Assembly (NCBI GenBank): GCA_009760855.2 | Contig: WPIO01000004.1 | Span: 6,060,001-6,124,000 of the forward strand | Direction: 5' to 3' | DNA length: 64,000 nucleotides | Origin: Cristatella mucedo | Taxonomy: Eukaryota > Bryozoa > Phylactolaemata > Cristatellidae | Part shown: piece after piece, positions 29,815 through 61,997 of the stretch | Numbering within the stretch: position 1 is the first letter of the stretch | How the letters are laid out: each line of letters starts with the position of its first letter | Translations under genes and position numbers: made by a program | The notes under the pieces: model-generated | Told to the model about the DNA's origin: nothing | Seen by the model: the letters and a program-made list of their open reading frames with translations, nothing else | The model's database searches: none

Positions 29815-30180
29815 AACAGGCCAAGAATAATACAACCCACTGCTTGCTATATGTCGTATGTTATACCTCGTACGAACCTCAAAACCTTTGGAGAACATGC
29901 CTTGGTTCCTATGCTCCCACTTCCTGGAACTCACTCCCGACAGGCATCACAACGTCTCATGGCATTTAAAAGATTAAAACACCTGTTTGTTACAACAAGT
30001 GGGTTTTGTGATTCGTCCTTTGTGTGCATATGCATGCTTACACTACACCTGCTACTTTCGAATGTTGCCACCAATCATTTGGTATTGCTTCTGTCTTTCT
30101 ATACCGTATCTGTCAAATGCCTTGGGAAGAGATTCAGTTCTCTGAGGGTTCTATACAAATGTATTATTATTATTATTATT
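29815..30180 (+). mobile_element. LINE 3' end, copy 1 of a stacked cluster
   Basis: Reads IPRTNLKTFGEHALVP, then the 3' tail GTCAAATGCCTTGGGAAGAG, ATTCAGTTCTCTGAGGGTTC and (ATT)n. It is a diverged LINE-1f relative with a weaker hairpin. Confidence 0.8.
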
Positions 30181-30185
30181 AAAAT

Positions 30186-30730
30186 TGCCATATCACTCCG
30201 ATTTTGCTGGCCTGCACAGGCTCCCAGTCAAGCAACGCATCGACTTCAAGGTTTTGTCACTCACTTTTACGCGCCTCCATTCTTTGGGTCCAGCCTATCG
30301 ATCAGGCCTACTACCATATCAGGCTAAAAACCCGCTTTTCTGAATCGAATCGTTTAGCTACACCTCGTACGTACCTCAAATCCTTTGGAGACCGTGCCTT
30401 TAGCTGGTATGCTCCAAAAGACTAGAACTCACTTCCGACTGGCATCACAACATCCCCCGACCTGTCGACATTGACAACAAGGCAAAAAACACCTATTTAT
30501 CACAGCATTTAGTGGTTCCATGTGACTCGTCCTTTGTATGCTTATTCGTGCTGACACTGCACACTGCCATTAACCACACTTGCATGCTAACACTGTGCAT
30601 GTCACCCCTAACCATGTCATTCTTGTTGTTTATTGAGCATGTTACTTTCCCTTTGCAGCAAATGTAAAGCGCCTAGAGAGAGATTGAATTCTCTAAGGGC
30701 GCTTTATCAAGTGCATTATTATTATTATGA
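30186..30730 (+). mobile_element. LINE-1f 3' end, copy 2 of the cluster
   Basis: Begins in HRLPVKQRIDFKVLSLTF-like sequence directly after the (ATT)n of copy 1 and ends GCGCCTAGAGAGAGATTGAA, TTCTCTAAGGGCGCTTTATC and (ATT)n. Confidence 0.85.
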
Positions 30731-30734
30731 CTGT

Positions 30735-30835
30735 TAACCATTCGACCACGCTTCCTTTGCAGCATATGTAAAGTGCATATACAGAGAGTAAATTTTCTGA
30801 TGGTGCTATACAAATGTATTACTATTGTTATTATT
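30735..30835 (+). mobile_element. LINE-like 3' tail, copy 3 of the cluster
   Basis: GCAGCATATGTAAAGTGCAT, ATACAGAGAGTAAATTTTCT, GATGGTGCTATACAAATG, then an ATT-type tail. The hairpin arms are weakened. Confidence 0.7.
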
Positions 30836-30892
30836 ATTTTAGTGGCATTTGCATAGCGCTCCAAGAGATCCAAGTCCCACTCAGGCACTTTT

Positions 30893-31455
30893 CATTGCTT
30901 CTCGCCGAGCTGCACTGGCTACCAGTCAAGCAACGGATTGACTTCAGGGTTGTATAGCTCACTTTTAGGTCACTTCATTCTTTGGCTCCAGCCTATCTCT
31001 TAGATATATTCCCCCATCAGGCCAAGCATCGTACCACCTGTTTTCGGAATCCAACAGTCTACCAATACCTCGTACAAACCTCAAATCCTTTGAAGACAGT
31101 GCATTTAGTTCGTATGCTCCCAAAGCCTGGAACTCCCTCCCTCCTTGCATCAGAACATCCCCTGACCTGACCACATTTAAAAACACCTATTTAGGACAGC
31201 ATTTAGTGGGTACCTGTGATTCGTCCTTGATGTGCTTATGCGTGCTGACACTGTGCATGCTGCCACTAACCACATTTGCATGCTGACCCTGTGCATGTCA
31301 CCCCTAACCATGTTATTCATTTTGATTGTTTTTCAAGCATGATTTTACTTACCATTCAATTGCATTTCCCTTTGCAGCCAATGTAAAGCGCCTAGAAAGA
31401 GATTTGAGTTCTCTGAGGGCGCTTTATTAAGTGCATTATTATTATTATTATTACA
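30893..31455 (+). mobile_element. LINE-1f 3' end, copy 4 of the cluster
   Basis: [30 protein letters not shown], then GCGCCTAGAAAGAGATTTGA, GTTCTCTGAGGGCGCTTTAT and (ATT)n. A short reversed SINE-A-like end lies just before it at 30,840-30,890. Confidence 0.87.
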
Positions 31456-31539
31456 GAAGCCGTGTCTATTGGTTTGTGATCACAAGCAAAGTTGAAGCAC
31501 CAATGTGTACACAAAAGGACAATTTATATGAACAAGGCT

Positions 31540-32420
31540 AACGCTGAAAGGAGCGTTTGTGAGTTTCTAGCTTCTTTTAACATACTGTCCAGTCAGGGGA
31601 TGCCGTGAGGTCAGTGGGATTGAGTTCCAAACTTGGAGAGCAAAAGTTAGAAGCACAGCTAAACGACTTGAGTCACACCACTGGACGGATTAGAGTATTT
31701 CCGATAGGTAGGCGTGAGCAAGAGAATGAAGGCATCTATCTACAAGTGAGTGACAGGACTTTGATGTCGATAAACGGCTTGATGGAGAGCAAGTGCACGT
31801 GTCGGTGAGCTGTGGTGTAATGTGGCAACTGCAATGTTCGTGATAGATAAGCCTAGCTTTGCAGCAACTGTAAGTCTCTTAGTGCACAGGCAGGGCGACC
31901 TATGTATACTGAGTGACAAGTCCAATGGGCATGTCACAAATCTGCTGATTAGCTGAGCTGCCTTTATCCTCATCTAAGGAGGCCAGAATTTTAGCAAGGG
32001 TACACAGCTGAAAATGGGCAGACCAGAATGCCTAACTGATGTGGTCATCGAGTGTGGTCATCAAGTGCAAGGTCAAGTTGGAACACGACACCCAGGCAAA
32101 AGGCAGATGCAACGAGAGATATGCTGGTTGAGCCCAAGATTTGCCCATAACTAGTAAGTTGGCTCTATCGCCACGGAATTCGAGGAAAATTGATGCCATC
32201 CATGTGCCGATGTCAGCAATATATGCAGCAAAGGAGTTGCAAAGAGTTTAAAGTGCAGGAAGGGAGGGAGGGAGCGGGTCAAAGCACAGGTGCAGCTGTG
32301 CAACATTTGCATACAGTGAGGCCTAGATTGAACTTTTCGATTATATCGGGAGGGGGAGCACATTTTTAAATAGATGTGACCGAGAATAGGTCACTCGGGT
32401 ATCCCATATTTTGGGATCTT
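31540..32420 (-). mobile_element. LINE-1f relative, diverged, without its 3' hairpin
   Basis: Parallels 1,290-1,960 of the first copy: TGACAGGACTTTGATGTCGA, ATGTGGCAACTGCAATGTTC, GATAAGCCTAGCTTTGCAGC, then GCCCATAACTAGTAAGTTGG. Many indels are present. Confidence 0.75.
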
Positions 32421-32424
32421 GCTC

Positions 32425-33075
32425 TTGGGGTAAAACAGCTCCATTTTCAGGTTGCTGCCCACGTTACCGGCACAAAACAATCCAAACTGGTTAGGCAGTC
32501 CATATGGAAGGATTGAGGCACACACCAACGGTAATGCAGCAGCAGCAAAGAAGTGCAAACCGTATGTATATTTACAGATTGATTATGCTATGCAAAAGAG
32601 AGGAAGCCAAAATGGCAGAGAGTAAACACACACACAAATCGCTTGGTTTTTTAAATTTCCAAATCAAGCAAGCACAGTCGCTTTCACTTCGAGAATCAGC
32701 TCCCGACCCCTCGGACATTCTGCCTCGGCAAAAACCCTAACCAGAAGAGGACCTAGCTGGCCATGCGACATTAAAAACCAGTTATTTCACGCGGCGCCGT
32801 TTCGATGGACTATCTTGATCCGATAAATCCTGGGCACGGAACAAGCTCCAGCCCGGCTCCAAATGACTCAGCCGGTAAAACCAGGGCATCAAAAGGGCAT
32901 CACGAATTACCAAAAATACTCATATAGCTAATAAAATGAAACTCACAGAAGAAAGAAGAGTCAGGCGGTGGTTCGGCTCTGTGGGCCCACACCGGGCGCG
33001 ACTAATGCGACAGCTCGCCTCCAAGCCCCAGTCTCGCACTCAGCGGCAGGCGAGCAGTAAATTTAATTATATTTA
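32425..33075. other. Intergenic, nothing recognised
   Basis: No motif or splice-bounded frame seen. Confidence 0.4.
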
Positions 33076-33077
33076 AT

Positions 33078-33215
33078 TTATTTGCATAGCGCCCCAACAG
33101 AACTTAATCTCTATTCAGGCGCTTCATATATGCCTCGTAGCTCGAGCCGACGGCCTCGGCCAGACTTGGGGTCGGGGCGAGCACGTTAACCACTGGACCT
33201 AACCAGCTCAGCTGG
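33078..33215 (-). repeat. SINE-A copy, near complete
   Basis: TTTGCATAGCGCCCCAACAG, AACTTAATCTCTATTCAGGC, GCTTCATATATGCCTCG, CTCGAGC, ACTGGACCTAACCAGCTCAG. Confidence 0.88.
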
Positions 33216-34439
33216 CGACTCCTTGACTCAAGACTCTGGGTAGGTAGCGGCACAGCACTAATTTAACTATTCACTACAGCGCGTAGTAGGCGTCGCCGCA
33301 CTAACTGCTATTTACCGGCCAAGGCAGATGAGCGGTTGGACACCAGGAAAAGAAGCCTTGCATAAAGCTTGCCAAGTCGCCGGGACCGCTTTCGACACAG
33401 CCCATGCTGCTTCCGTTGGCCTTGCAAAGGTTGAGGTCAAAGTTTTCCCCTGCCCCTATTATTAAGAGTCATCTCCCTCGGTAATCTTCCGAAATACGTG
33501 CAGTCACATGCATTAATGTGTAATCGAGTGAACTCTTAGATATATAACTAGCTTTTATAATATATTGAATACATTAAAAAAATAATTTTAAGTACTATTT
33601 TATACGATTTCACTTTGCTTCTCATTCGGTGAAATCTGCAGGAAGCTCGACGACTTCCTGTATTATTGCGGACCTCATTTGGCGGTCTTTGAAAGCGTCG
33701 GTTTCTGCCAGGCTCCGTTCCCGACTTGCGACGCGTGCGGTAAAATTGCTTGACCACCGCCTGACCTTCCGTCGTGTTTCGTCGCACCTTCGTCACTTTT
33801 CCATTCAGAGCTCGAGTGTAGTTGTCGCTAACTGAATCGCAGGCCTGATGCAATCCGCCCTCAGGAGTTAGTTTTCTACAAACCGAGTTTAATCGCGGTG
33901 TATGCATTCGAGTATGAAGAGTTTCGCGCGTCAAAGCCTAATGCCTTTGGGTTTTTTCTGTGCATCATAAGCCTAAGAAATTCCCAAAAATGAGCTCAAT
34001 GATGACAGACCGTTGAGCTAACTAAGCTGGTCAACGGTGGCCAATATGTATGGTGACCAAGCTCCTAGCGCTCCTGCGCCTGCGCACACGCTTCGAGCGT
34101 CGAACGCTTCGTTCGTCTAGTTTCGCTAGTCAGTGCCGCGCAAGGCACTAGTTCTGGCGGTGTCGGTCTGGCGGCTGTGAGGCGTGTCCCTCGTTTCTCG
34201 AACTGCGAGTAAAGACGATTTGCAGATTTACACGTCCATAACTTTGCCATTTTACCAAGAACGTTCCACCGAAAACTAGGCCCGTAGCATGTTGCATCAA
34301 TTGAGCCACTAGCCATTTGCATGATTTTTAGTTAAGAGAACTTCATCCAGTTTGCCTGATAGCAGTGGATATCCACGTTGGCTTGCACAGATGCACTGTG
34401 TTCTGCACGTATAGGTCTAATCGTAATAGTGTTTGAAAT
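33216..34439. other. Intergenic between EEF2KMT and HINFP
   Basis: Contains an AT-rich patch at about 33,540-33,610 and a CpG-rich patch at about 34,060-34,200. A - strand frame at 33,548-33,934 (128 codons, Arg-rich) has no recognised motif. A 5' region shared by the two divergent genes is plausible but I see no decisive promoter element. Confidence 0.35.
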
Positions 34440-34500
34440 AAGAATAAATCATTTGTTTACCGCCTTAAGAGAACTTGATCTCTATCCAGGCGCTTTACTA
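34440..34500 (-). repeat. LINE/SINE 3' hairpin fragment
   Basis: CCGCCTTAAGAGAACTTGAT, CTCTATCCAGGCGCTTTAC. Too short to assign to SINE-A or LINE-1f. Confidence 0.65.
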
Positions 34501-35102
34501 CTCGTTGCTGCTAGGGAATCAATAGCCACCATGGCTTTGTGACGGTATCAAGACTGTAGAAGCAAATGAGTGTCATGCTTCGGCCAGCTCGCTAAAGAAA
34601 ACGTGAACACACTCATGGCCGCCGGTTAGTGAGTTCTCTGGCTAGTAGTAACTGGAATGTAATATTATAGAAGTACACACGCCCAAGTATGCAGGAACAA
34701 AAAACAAGTTCACTCGGGTGCATGGAAAGCTAACCGATGCAGAGATGCGTATTTAACTACTTGAACGATGCAATTTAAGTGTGCAGGCAGTGAATGGCCA
34801 TAGCCGGCTGCGAGCTCTACACTGTCGGCATGTGAGAGCTGATCGAGAAGTCTCCAACAGATTTCAATAAGACTGCCTCGTCACGTCGTCCTCTCTACTT
34901 GGCAACCGAATGGCACAGTTCGTGCAGTAAATAAGCGTAGCGTTGAGTGGCTGCAGGGCTTCGTGCAGTGTGCTCAAGTGATTTGTGCCTTTGTGCCATC
35001 GCCTTGTTATGCATCGTGCAATCGAAACTAGCGCTGCCGATGACTTTTTTTTAATCGTGTTTATGATGGCCCCTCAGAATCTGAATTGTGATTGTAGAGG
35101 TC

Positions 35103-55624
<20,522 letters not shown>

Positions 55625-55629
55625 GATTG

Positions 55630-55725
55630 TTTGCTAACCAAGACTTGAACTCCCACCCACGACCTGGGTCGTTAAGTTCGAGCACTGTACCCCTTAGGCT
55701 AAGACCCAGGGGCTGAAAGCCGCAC
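55630..55725 (-). repeat. SINE-B 5' half, right after the HINFP stop
   Basis: GACTTGAACTCCCACCCACG, ACCTGGGTCGTTAAGTTCGA, GGCTAAGACCCAGGGGC. Confidence 0.75.
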
Positions 55726-56377
55726 GGGTTGTGACGACACTCGTGGGGAGCTTTGTGGTTTCCCCCAAAAGAAACACCCATCCCATATAGAATATTACAG
55801 CTGTCTTATATAAATGCTGACTCAGGCATGTCATGCTAAGATGTCTAAGATGGTTCGTGTATTTCCATCGGTTCTGACATCAGGGCCAAATTAGTGCAAC
55901 AGTCTATCCAGATTTCTTAACGTTTCAGCCAGAATTTAATTATTAATTTTATCATTGCACCGGATAGTGCTAGGTAGATGATATGTAGGCTGTAGACTGC
56001 CTAACTTCTGTTGTTTCACGATGTTAATTTGTGTGCTCGATTGTGGTATATCATGTATAGCTAAGATAGAACAGATGAACTAGTAGGTCTCACAGCAATC
56101 TGTGTTTTCTGAACTGTTTTGTAAGATGCCCTTGGTCTTTGACTTATTCGATCGGCCAGGAGATGCAGGCTCTGTGAGCTGTGGCTGCGGCCGCATCAAT
56201 AATAGGGGCGGTAATAATATGCGTTCTCGTGTAGCTCTCATTAAGCGCAGATTTCTGGCTGTGTGGCTGAGGAGCTACCGCTTTTTCTCAGCAGAATTTT
56301 CTTCGCAGGGCACCATTGGGCGTCTGTACCTAGCTTAGCTCGGCTGCTTACACATGCTCTCCATATAAGTATATATG

Positions 56378-56408
<31 letters not shown>

Positions 56409-56640
56409 GCAGTTGGGCATGCAGTTTGCGCCTCGTGCGGCCAGGCGGTCAGGTGACGTGTAGGCTGCTGTGCATTGCTCGGGCCGGCCTGTCCAGATTC
56501 CCTCCTTTCCCCTAGAGCTCGATGGCTCTGGGTCCAAGCTTCAATGCTGGTCCCGCCGGACAGCGCCTCGAGGGCCCAGCAGGTTCCCTGGTGGCAAAGA
56601 ACGATCGAATGGTCGGAGGCCGAATGAAATGAAGAGAGCT
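55726..56640. other. Downstream of HINFP, no gene recognised
   Basis: Short TA and CT runs at about 56,380-56,408. No polyadenylation signal stands out close to the HINFP stop. Confidence 0.4.
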
Positions 56641-56649
56641 AGGTGAAAC

Positions 56650-56683
<34 letters not shown>

Positions 56684-56755
56684 GGACAGACAGAGAGAGA
56701 GAGAGAGAGACAGACAGAGACAGACAGACAGAGAGAGACAGAGAGAGACAGAGGG
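56650..56755. repeat. (GA)n/(GACA)n microsatellite
   Basis: GA and GACAGACA blocks. Confidence 0.97.
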
Positions 56756-56837
56756 TGAAGGTCGCAGGATCGGTCGGAACAGGAGCAAGCAAAGTCCCTG
56801 TCCTTTTCCCAAGCTGCCGGCAGTCTAGAAATGGCAA

Positions 56838-57567
56838 GAAAGAAGTGACGGCCAGTTGTCAGAGGGTGGCACCCTCGATGATAGAGCCACGATAGATGCT
56901 GCCTCATCGTCTTCTGTCGCTTGCCAGTCAGCACTGCTTTGCCGTGTTCCGCTCGAACGAACGCAGATGGGAAAGGGCACGTCGCACGATGGTCGAAGCC
57001 GATCTGGTTGCAGCAATGATCGGCTGGAGCGCTGACTTGGAAATTGGAGAGGGTGGACAGGCCACCAGCACAGCCTGCACGAGCGCAGCCCTTTTTCCGT
57101 GGGGGCAGGGGGTGCTCACCTTTCGAGAGACCACTCTGGCCCCGCCCCCTCGCGTACGCGGGACCCGAGGTACCCAGCTTCTTCTCCCAGCTCCTCTGCT
57201 CGGGCTGCAATGTAGCTGCAATGTCACTGAGAGGCCGAATGTCGTGCTCGACTTGCAGCCAGCAGTCGCCCAAGCCATCTGCCTGCGACCGCCATCCGTG
57301 CCAGATGTCGCCATCGGCGGAAGAGGAATCGGATCTCGGCAGCAACAGGAGGAGTTGATGGCCTGTGGTAAAGGCTAAGGCTTGGGAAGGAATCTGCTGC
57401 TCCCTACTGATCCCGTTCTTTCGAGCCAAGATTATGCTCCGCTGAAAAGGCGACCAGTGTAAGCCCTCCCTCCGGACGGACCTGCCGGCAGGCTGATCAG
57501 GCCTGACATCAGCTGCCGTCAGGCTGAGTGGCGAGGCCGAAGGGACGAGTCTCTTGACACCGAGCAT
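56838..57567 (-). CDS. Long open frame, unassigned
   Basis: From an ATG at 57,567 the - strand stays open for 351 codons to 56,512; the last third crosses the GA array and is low complexity. The part given here is GC rich with no recognised motif. The + strand across the same bases is also open in two frames (for example MSCSTCSQQSPKPSACDRHP at about 57,230), so GC content alone may explain it. Confidence 0.2.
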
Positions 57568-57964
57568 TCTATTTGCAAAGACGCCGCCCCATACCAGGTC
57601 AAGGCACTATGTAGATGGCCGCTGGAGTTGCCGGATCTCGTCCTGCCCACCTTCCTTGTGCGCTCTCTGGGCAACCTTTTATTTCTATCCATACGTGCAA
57701 CTATCGCGCCGAGCCTGGCGAGTCATCAGCCCCTAGTCATTGCAAAGCTCTAAACAGATCGACAGCTTAGGTGAATTGATGCAGCCGCTGAGGGCTCGGC
57801 TCATTGCTGCTCTCTGATAATTTGACCGTGTGTCATCGCTGCTCAGTGACAACCGCAAAGCATGCTATTCGTCGTGTCGACTCAAAGCCAGCGGACCGAC
57901 TGCTGCACTCACTTGCGAAATTCCCCTCCCCCGTTTGCTCGATCAGAAAATGTTTCAGCCAGGA

Positions 57965-58400
57965 TCACAAAGAGAAACGAAATTGGTGGTTTAGTGCATC
58001 AGTTTTTGAAATTTCTTCTGAAGCAAAGATGAATGACGATCCGGTCTTTGAACACTCTTCGAAGGACGATTGCCCGGCATCGTCAGCAGCACTCCGAATC
58101 CTCCTACTGAAATGTGACCTAAGCCAGTGCAGTTCTGTACCGTTGATGCCCGAGCAAGACGGCAGGAAGGCACCAGAGTTGGACTTGACGATCAACGGTA
58201 GCAAGTGCTCCAGTGGGGATACAGCCAGTAGATTAGCAGAGAGACCCTGTCCGGTTAGCGATGCTTTACAGATCCTTCTCAGCATTCAGTGAACAGTCAG
58301 CATTACATAGAATATCACTCTCGTACGTATCGTCGTACACTCGCAGCAGCAGCGCTGACTCTGGGGTGGTTAGCTTTTGTCACACATAACTCGTGTCGGG
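57965..58400 (-). mobile_element. LINE-1f relative, RT fragment
   Basis: On the - strand GINGTELHWLRSHFSRRIRS matches the LINE-1f GITGTALRWFRSYLRGRLQS, and further 5' the CACCCCAGAGTCAGCGCTGC region matches the ANHSTESALLRAY segment. Diverged and broken. Confidence 0.75.
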
Positions 58401-59100
58401 CTGTTTTGAGGATGAGCTTGGCAGCCTGTCGAAGCTCTTACACGTCCAGCGACGTGGCATCCTGACTCAATTGAAATTGTTCAGTTCGGTCGTATCGTGA
58501 GTGCGACCGCTACTGGTGGTGCTGCTTACTGCCTGCAGGTTCTCCTAAAATGCAACTACCCTGACCGGCTGCCCTACCAATCGCTTGGCACTGCTGCGAA
58601 CACCCTTTTCCCGTAGTTCTCCTCATTCGTTTAGCTGGCCATGGCAAATAAATGTCCTTGAATATGTATTGCTATCTTTTCCAGGCTCCGTGTAGGACCT
58701 TCGCCAAGCTTGACTCTCCATGGCCTGCCGTCGATCTCTTCCTGCAGTATCCTGCTAAATGCAGCAATGCTACGAACTGCATTCGCCGGAGGCTGCCTTG
58801 CACAGTCGTCTACTGAAGGCGCTTATGTGGCCTCACTGTTTGTAAGCAGAGGCCTCAAAGCCGATCTGTGCGGTGAATTACAATAAGCTCTTGCACGGGG
58901 GCTGCTGCAGACGTGTGCTTTGCAATGTCGAGAAGTGGTTAGCCTCAGCGGGCTCACTATTTCCTCGCCCTTTTTTCTTCTTCCCAAAGAGGAAACTTGC
59001 TGCCGGCAGCCTGCTTTCGCCCTTCAATCTCTGTCTGCCCATCCGCCCATCAACGTGTGGGCCTTCACGCCGTGCATGCATACGTGTGATTGCCCTAAAG
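58400..59100. other. No gene recognised
   Basis: Unique sequence; no splice-bounded frame supported. Confidence 0.4.
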
Positions 59101-59104
59101 GAAA

Positions 59105-59275
59105 AACACTAGCTGATTTAGCAGCCTCTTTTGTCTAGCGACAGAAGAGCCTTCACGGCCATCGCCATCGCTTGCAGCGGCAATAGAGGATCACCCACAA
59201 CAGGATTCGAACCCATGACCTCGGGACCTCGGTCGTGAAAAGCAACCGCCTCACCCAGTGAGCCGTCACGACTCG
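59105..59275 (-). repeat. SINE-B copy, full length
   Basis: TAGCTGATTTAGCAGCCTCT, CGACAGAAGAGCCTTCACGG, GCTTGCAGCGGCAATAGAGG, GATTCGAACCCATGACCTCG, CACCCAGTGAGCCGTCACG. Best preserved SINE-B in the window. Confidence 0.9.
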
Positions 59276-59279
59276 CTAC

Positions 59280-59415
59280 CTTGCTGTGGCTTGGCCCAGC
59301 AGTTAGGGAGCTCGTCCCGACGAAGTTCTGGCCGAGGTCATGGGCTCAAGCATCGTGGCATATGTGAAGCGCATGATCAGAGATTAAGTTCTCTTTTGAA
59401 ACTATACAAATGAAG
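59280..59415 (+). repeat. SINE-A copy
   Basis: GTGGCTTGGCCCAGCAGTTA, GGTCATGGGCTCAAGC, TATGTGAAGCGCATGATCAG, AGATTAAGTTCTCTTTTGAA. It abuts the SINE-B in inverted orientation. Confidence 0.8.
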
Positions 59416-59429
59416 GAATGAGTTATTTA

Positions 59430-59535
59430 AGGATCATGGTCGTGTGCTCGAGCCTTGCAGTAGCATGTGTAAAGCCCCTGGATAGAAATTAAGTTCTCTT
59501 AGCTAGCTATCTACTAAGTATTATTATTAGTAGTA
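59430..59535 (+). repeat. SINE-A fragment with (ATT)/(AGT) tail
   Basis: GGTCGTGTGCTCGAGCCTTG, GTGTAAAGCCCCTGGATAGA, AATTAAGTTCTCTTAGC, tail ATTATTATTAGTAGTAGTAG. Confidence 0.75.
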
Positions 59536-59540
59536 GTAGT

Positions 59541-59774
59541 ATGGTTCGAGTATCCGACCGTGGCATGTTGCCACTCTATGAAGGGGCGTCACGAGCTCTT
59601 TCTGCTGCCGCCGTCCCAGGATCCCAGTCGTTACCTCATCTCATTGCCGAAAGTCAATCGTCTGCTGCTGCTGGCACTGCTTCTCATCAGCCAGTGACCG
59701 TGCTGCTTCGTGCTGTGCACAGAACCTGCAATGCCTGTGGTCTGTCTGTTGTCACTGATGGCATTGGCAGCTGA
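59541..59774 (+). CDS. Unassigned open frame
   Basis: 77 codons starting directly after the SINE tail. Ser/Ala/Gln-rich with CNACGLSVVTDG near the end. No family recognised; may be chance. Not connected to HINFP by any phase evidence. Confidence 0.2.
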   Translation: MVRVSDRGMLPLYEGASRALSAAAVPGSQSLPHLIAESQSSAAAGTASHQPVTVLLRAVHRTCNACGLSVVTDGIGS

Positions 59775-60892
59775 TCCCCAGGTCAATCCCAGCTCCAGAT
59801 GAATCCGACTTTGCTCTTTAGCCTTGCGGTTTTGATTCATCTCGTGTGTTCAGCCAACTTGTCTATATATATAAGCTGCTGGCCTTGGCCGTGCTCGGGC
59901 ACCTGCTTTGCCCTGCTCCCGCTTGGCTGTGAGGTGTATGGTTTTGCTTGTCCTCTGCTTCTGCTAGCTACGAGCTTCGAGACACGACTCCCGCCCCCTC
60001 CCCGACTGTGCCGACTGCCTCACCTGTGTGGGTTGTCTCGCCTGTCCGGACTCTCTCACCGATGTAGTTACAGAAGCGACAATAGAGGCGTTTGCAATGC
60101 ATTGCCAGAGCTGTCGTGTTTGAACAAGCTGTGTCATTGTCAACGGGTAGAAGGGAGTGAGGCCTCGGCCGTCGAATGACATCGACATCATTGGTTCCAG
60201 CTTAGCAAAACTCGTTCCACGGTCGGTTGAATAAGTAACTCGGGTCCTGGCCTGAGTTGGGCATAGACAAGCAGGCAGGATGGATTGTTTGCTTGTCATC
60301 GGAATAAAGAAGCTGGCTGCTCTGGGGAGGAGGTTGACATCTATCCATGACTGCTGGCAAAACGTTTACTTTCAGTAACGCCTTGCTTCATCATCCCGAA
60401 TCTTTCTTGCGTCACATTCGAAGCTGAGGTGCAGGTGCACTGCTCATGCAGGCATGCTGGAACGCGGTTTCTACTATCGCTTTCCTCACTCTGCTTCCGA
60501 GTCTTTGTTCAGCAGCAAACACGGTCTCTACTGGCTTGACTCGGGATAAGTCGATCGTTCACTGCGATTGTCTACCCGATGCTCTTTTGCACTTCTCACA
60601 AGCTCGTACAGGGCTGGTCCTTGCTTTGCTAGAAATCCTCAGTCGTAACCGCTGCATCAGCAAAACGCACTGCAGCTGGGAACAGGTAGCCGGATTAGAG
60701 AAAGTGGCACACGGAATGATCTGAGCTGTATTAGGAAAGACCATGTGACAAAAAGAAAGCAAATGAGAAAGAATGACTTTGTATTGTGTCAAAGGTCGAA
60801 CCAGGGATCGCTTCGACGCCGGCAGTGAAGACCTTGACTACCGACGTTCTCGACCGGTTAATTGTTCGCCAGCCTTGGACTGGTTAATAATG

Positions 60893-61085
60893 ACAACACA
60901 CTTGATAAAGCGCCCTCGGAGAACTCAATCTCTTTCTAGGCGCTTTACATTTGCTGCAAAGGGAAACGCGACTGGATGGGGAGTAATACCGCGCTTGATA
61001 AATAGCATGAATAACATAGTTAAGGGTGACATGCGAAGGGTCAGCATGCAAGCATGGTTAGTGTCTGCACGCATTAGCACAAAGG
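60893..61085 (-). mobile_element. LINE-1f 3' end
   Basis: ACACTTGATAAAGCGCCCTC, GGAGAACTCAATCTCTTTCT, AGGCGCTTTACATTTGCTGC, then GGGTGACATGCGAAGGGTCA and GTCTGCACGCATTAGCAC. Confidence 0.88.
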
Positions 61086-61396
61086 TTAGACTGGCAGGAG
61101 TGCTCTCGCAGATCTTGGATCTCGCTTTGGATCGGGGCCTGGCCCTTTGGTTCTCAGCTGCTCGTTGTCCTCGCCACTGAGAGGCTCTCTACAGTGGGAC
61201 GGAGCTCCGTCTGCACCGTAGCTCTAGAATGTCAGCGTGCATAGCCGTGTGCCTGTAGGCCTTGGGACAGGAAAGAGAGTGCTGCTCTACGGCTTGTCGA
61301 AAGCTGGAGTGCCTGCCCTGCTTAGGTCGTCGTCGTCGTCGATGTGATCCCGGGCAAAAAGCTGTGCCCTGCACCCGCGTCCGATTTTCGTCGTGT

Positions 61397-61472
61397 CAGC
61401 GCGTTTCGCTGGAGGACGAGTCCGAAGGATCTGAGGCTATGCGTATAAGCAAAAGAAAAGTGCTCAAGTTCA
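61397..61472 (+). CDS. Possible isolated exon
   Basis: Between GTCGTGTCAG and CAAG|GTTACC the frame reads VSLEDESEGSEAMRISKRKV then LKFK, an acidic then basic stretch typical of nuclear proteins. Splice signals are only moderate and no partner exon is known. Confidence 0.25.
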
Positions 61473-61799
61473 AGGTTACCTGGGGCTTGTTCACTGTTGC
61501 ACGTGGCACCTTAGAGCTGCTTGGCATGTGCTGCTGCTATTCGAATCGTTCTCTCGGTGCACAAGTTATCTCGCGTCGTCTCTCCAGTAAGCAAAGTTGT
61601 TGCCTCTGATCTTTCTGGGCTAAGGCCTGACCAGCTGGTGGAGTCGACTACTTGCAAATGCTAAGTATTTCCGACGTGATAGGCTCCTTACCAAAGGGTC
61701 TCAATTCATTCCGCTCGCGAGCTAACCCTACATTACTGCCGTCAGTGTACAGCTGTCTCTGTCTCTCCTCTCTTCCTCTCGCGTACTCTGCCAGGTCTT

Positions 61800-61811
61800 T
61801 CTCTCTGGCTT

Positions 61812-61868
<57 letters not shown>

Positions 61869-61954
61869 CCCGTCCCTGTCTGTCTGTGTCTCCCTCTCTC
61901 CTACTCCCCTCTCTTTCTCTCTGGCTCCCTCCCTCTCTCACTTCTCCCTCCCTC

Positions 61955-61992
<38 letters not shown>
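61800..61992. repeat. (CT)n-rich microsatellite region
   Basis: Two CT blocks separated by CCCTCTCT and GTCTGTCT variants. Confidence 0.95.

Positions 61993-61997
<5 letters not shown>

Noticed and set aside
59701-59774. GATA-type zinc finger (CNACGL)
   Set aside because: Only half of the C-x2-C ... C-x2-C pattern is present; CNACGL alone is not a finger.
60446-60724. 92-codon frame with a signal-peptide-like start
   Set aside because: No homologous motif, no splice context and no support beyond a hydrophobic stretch.
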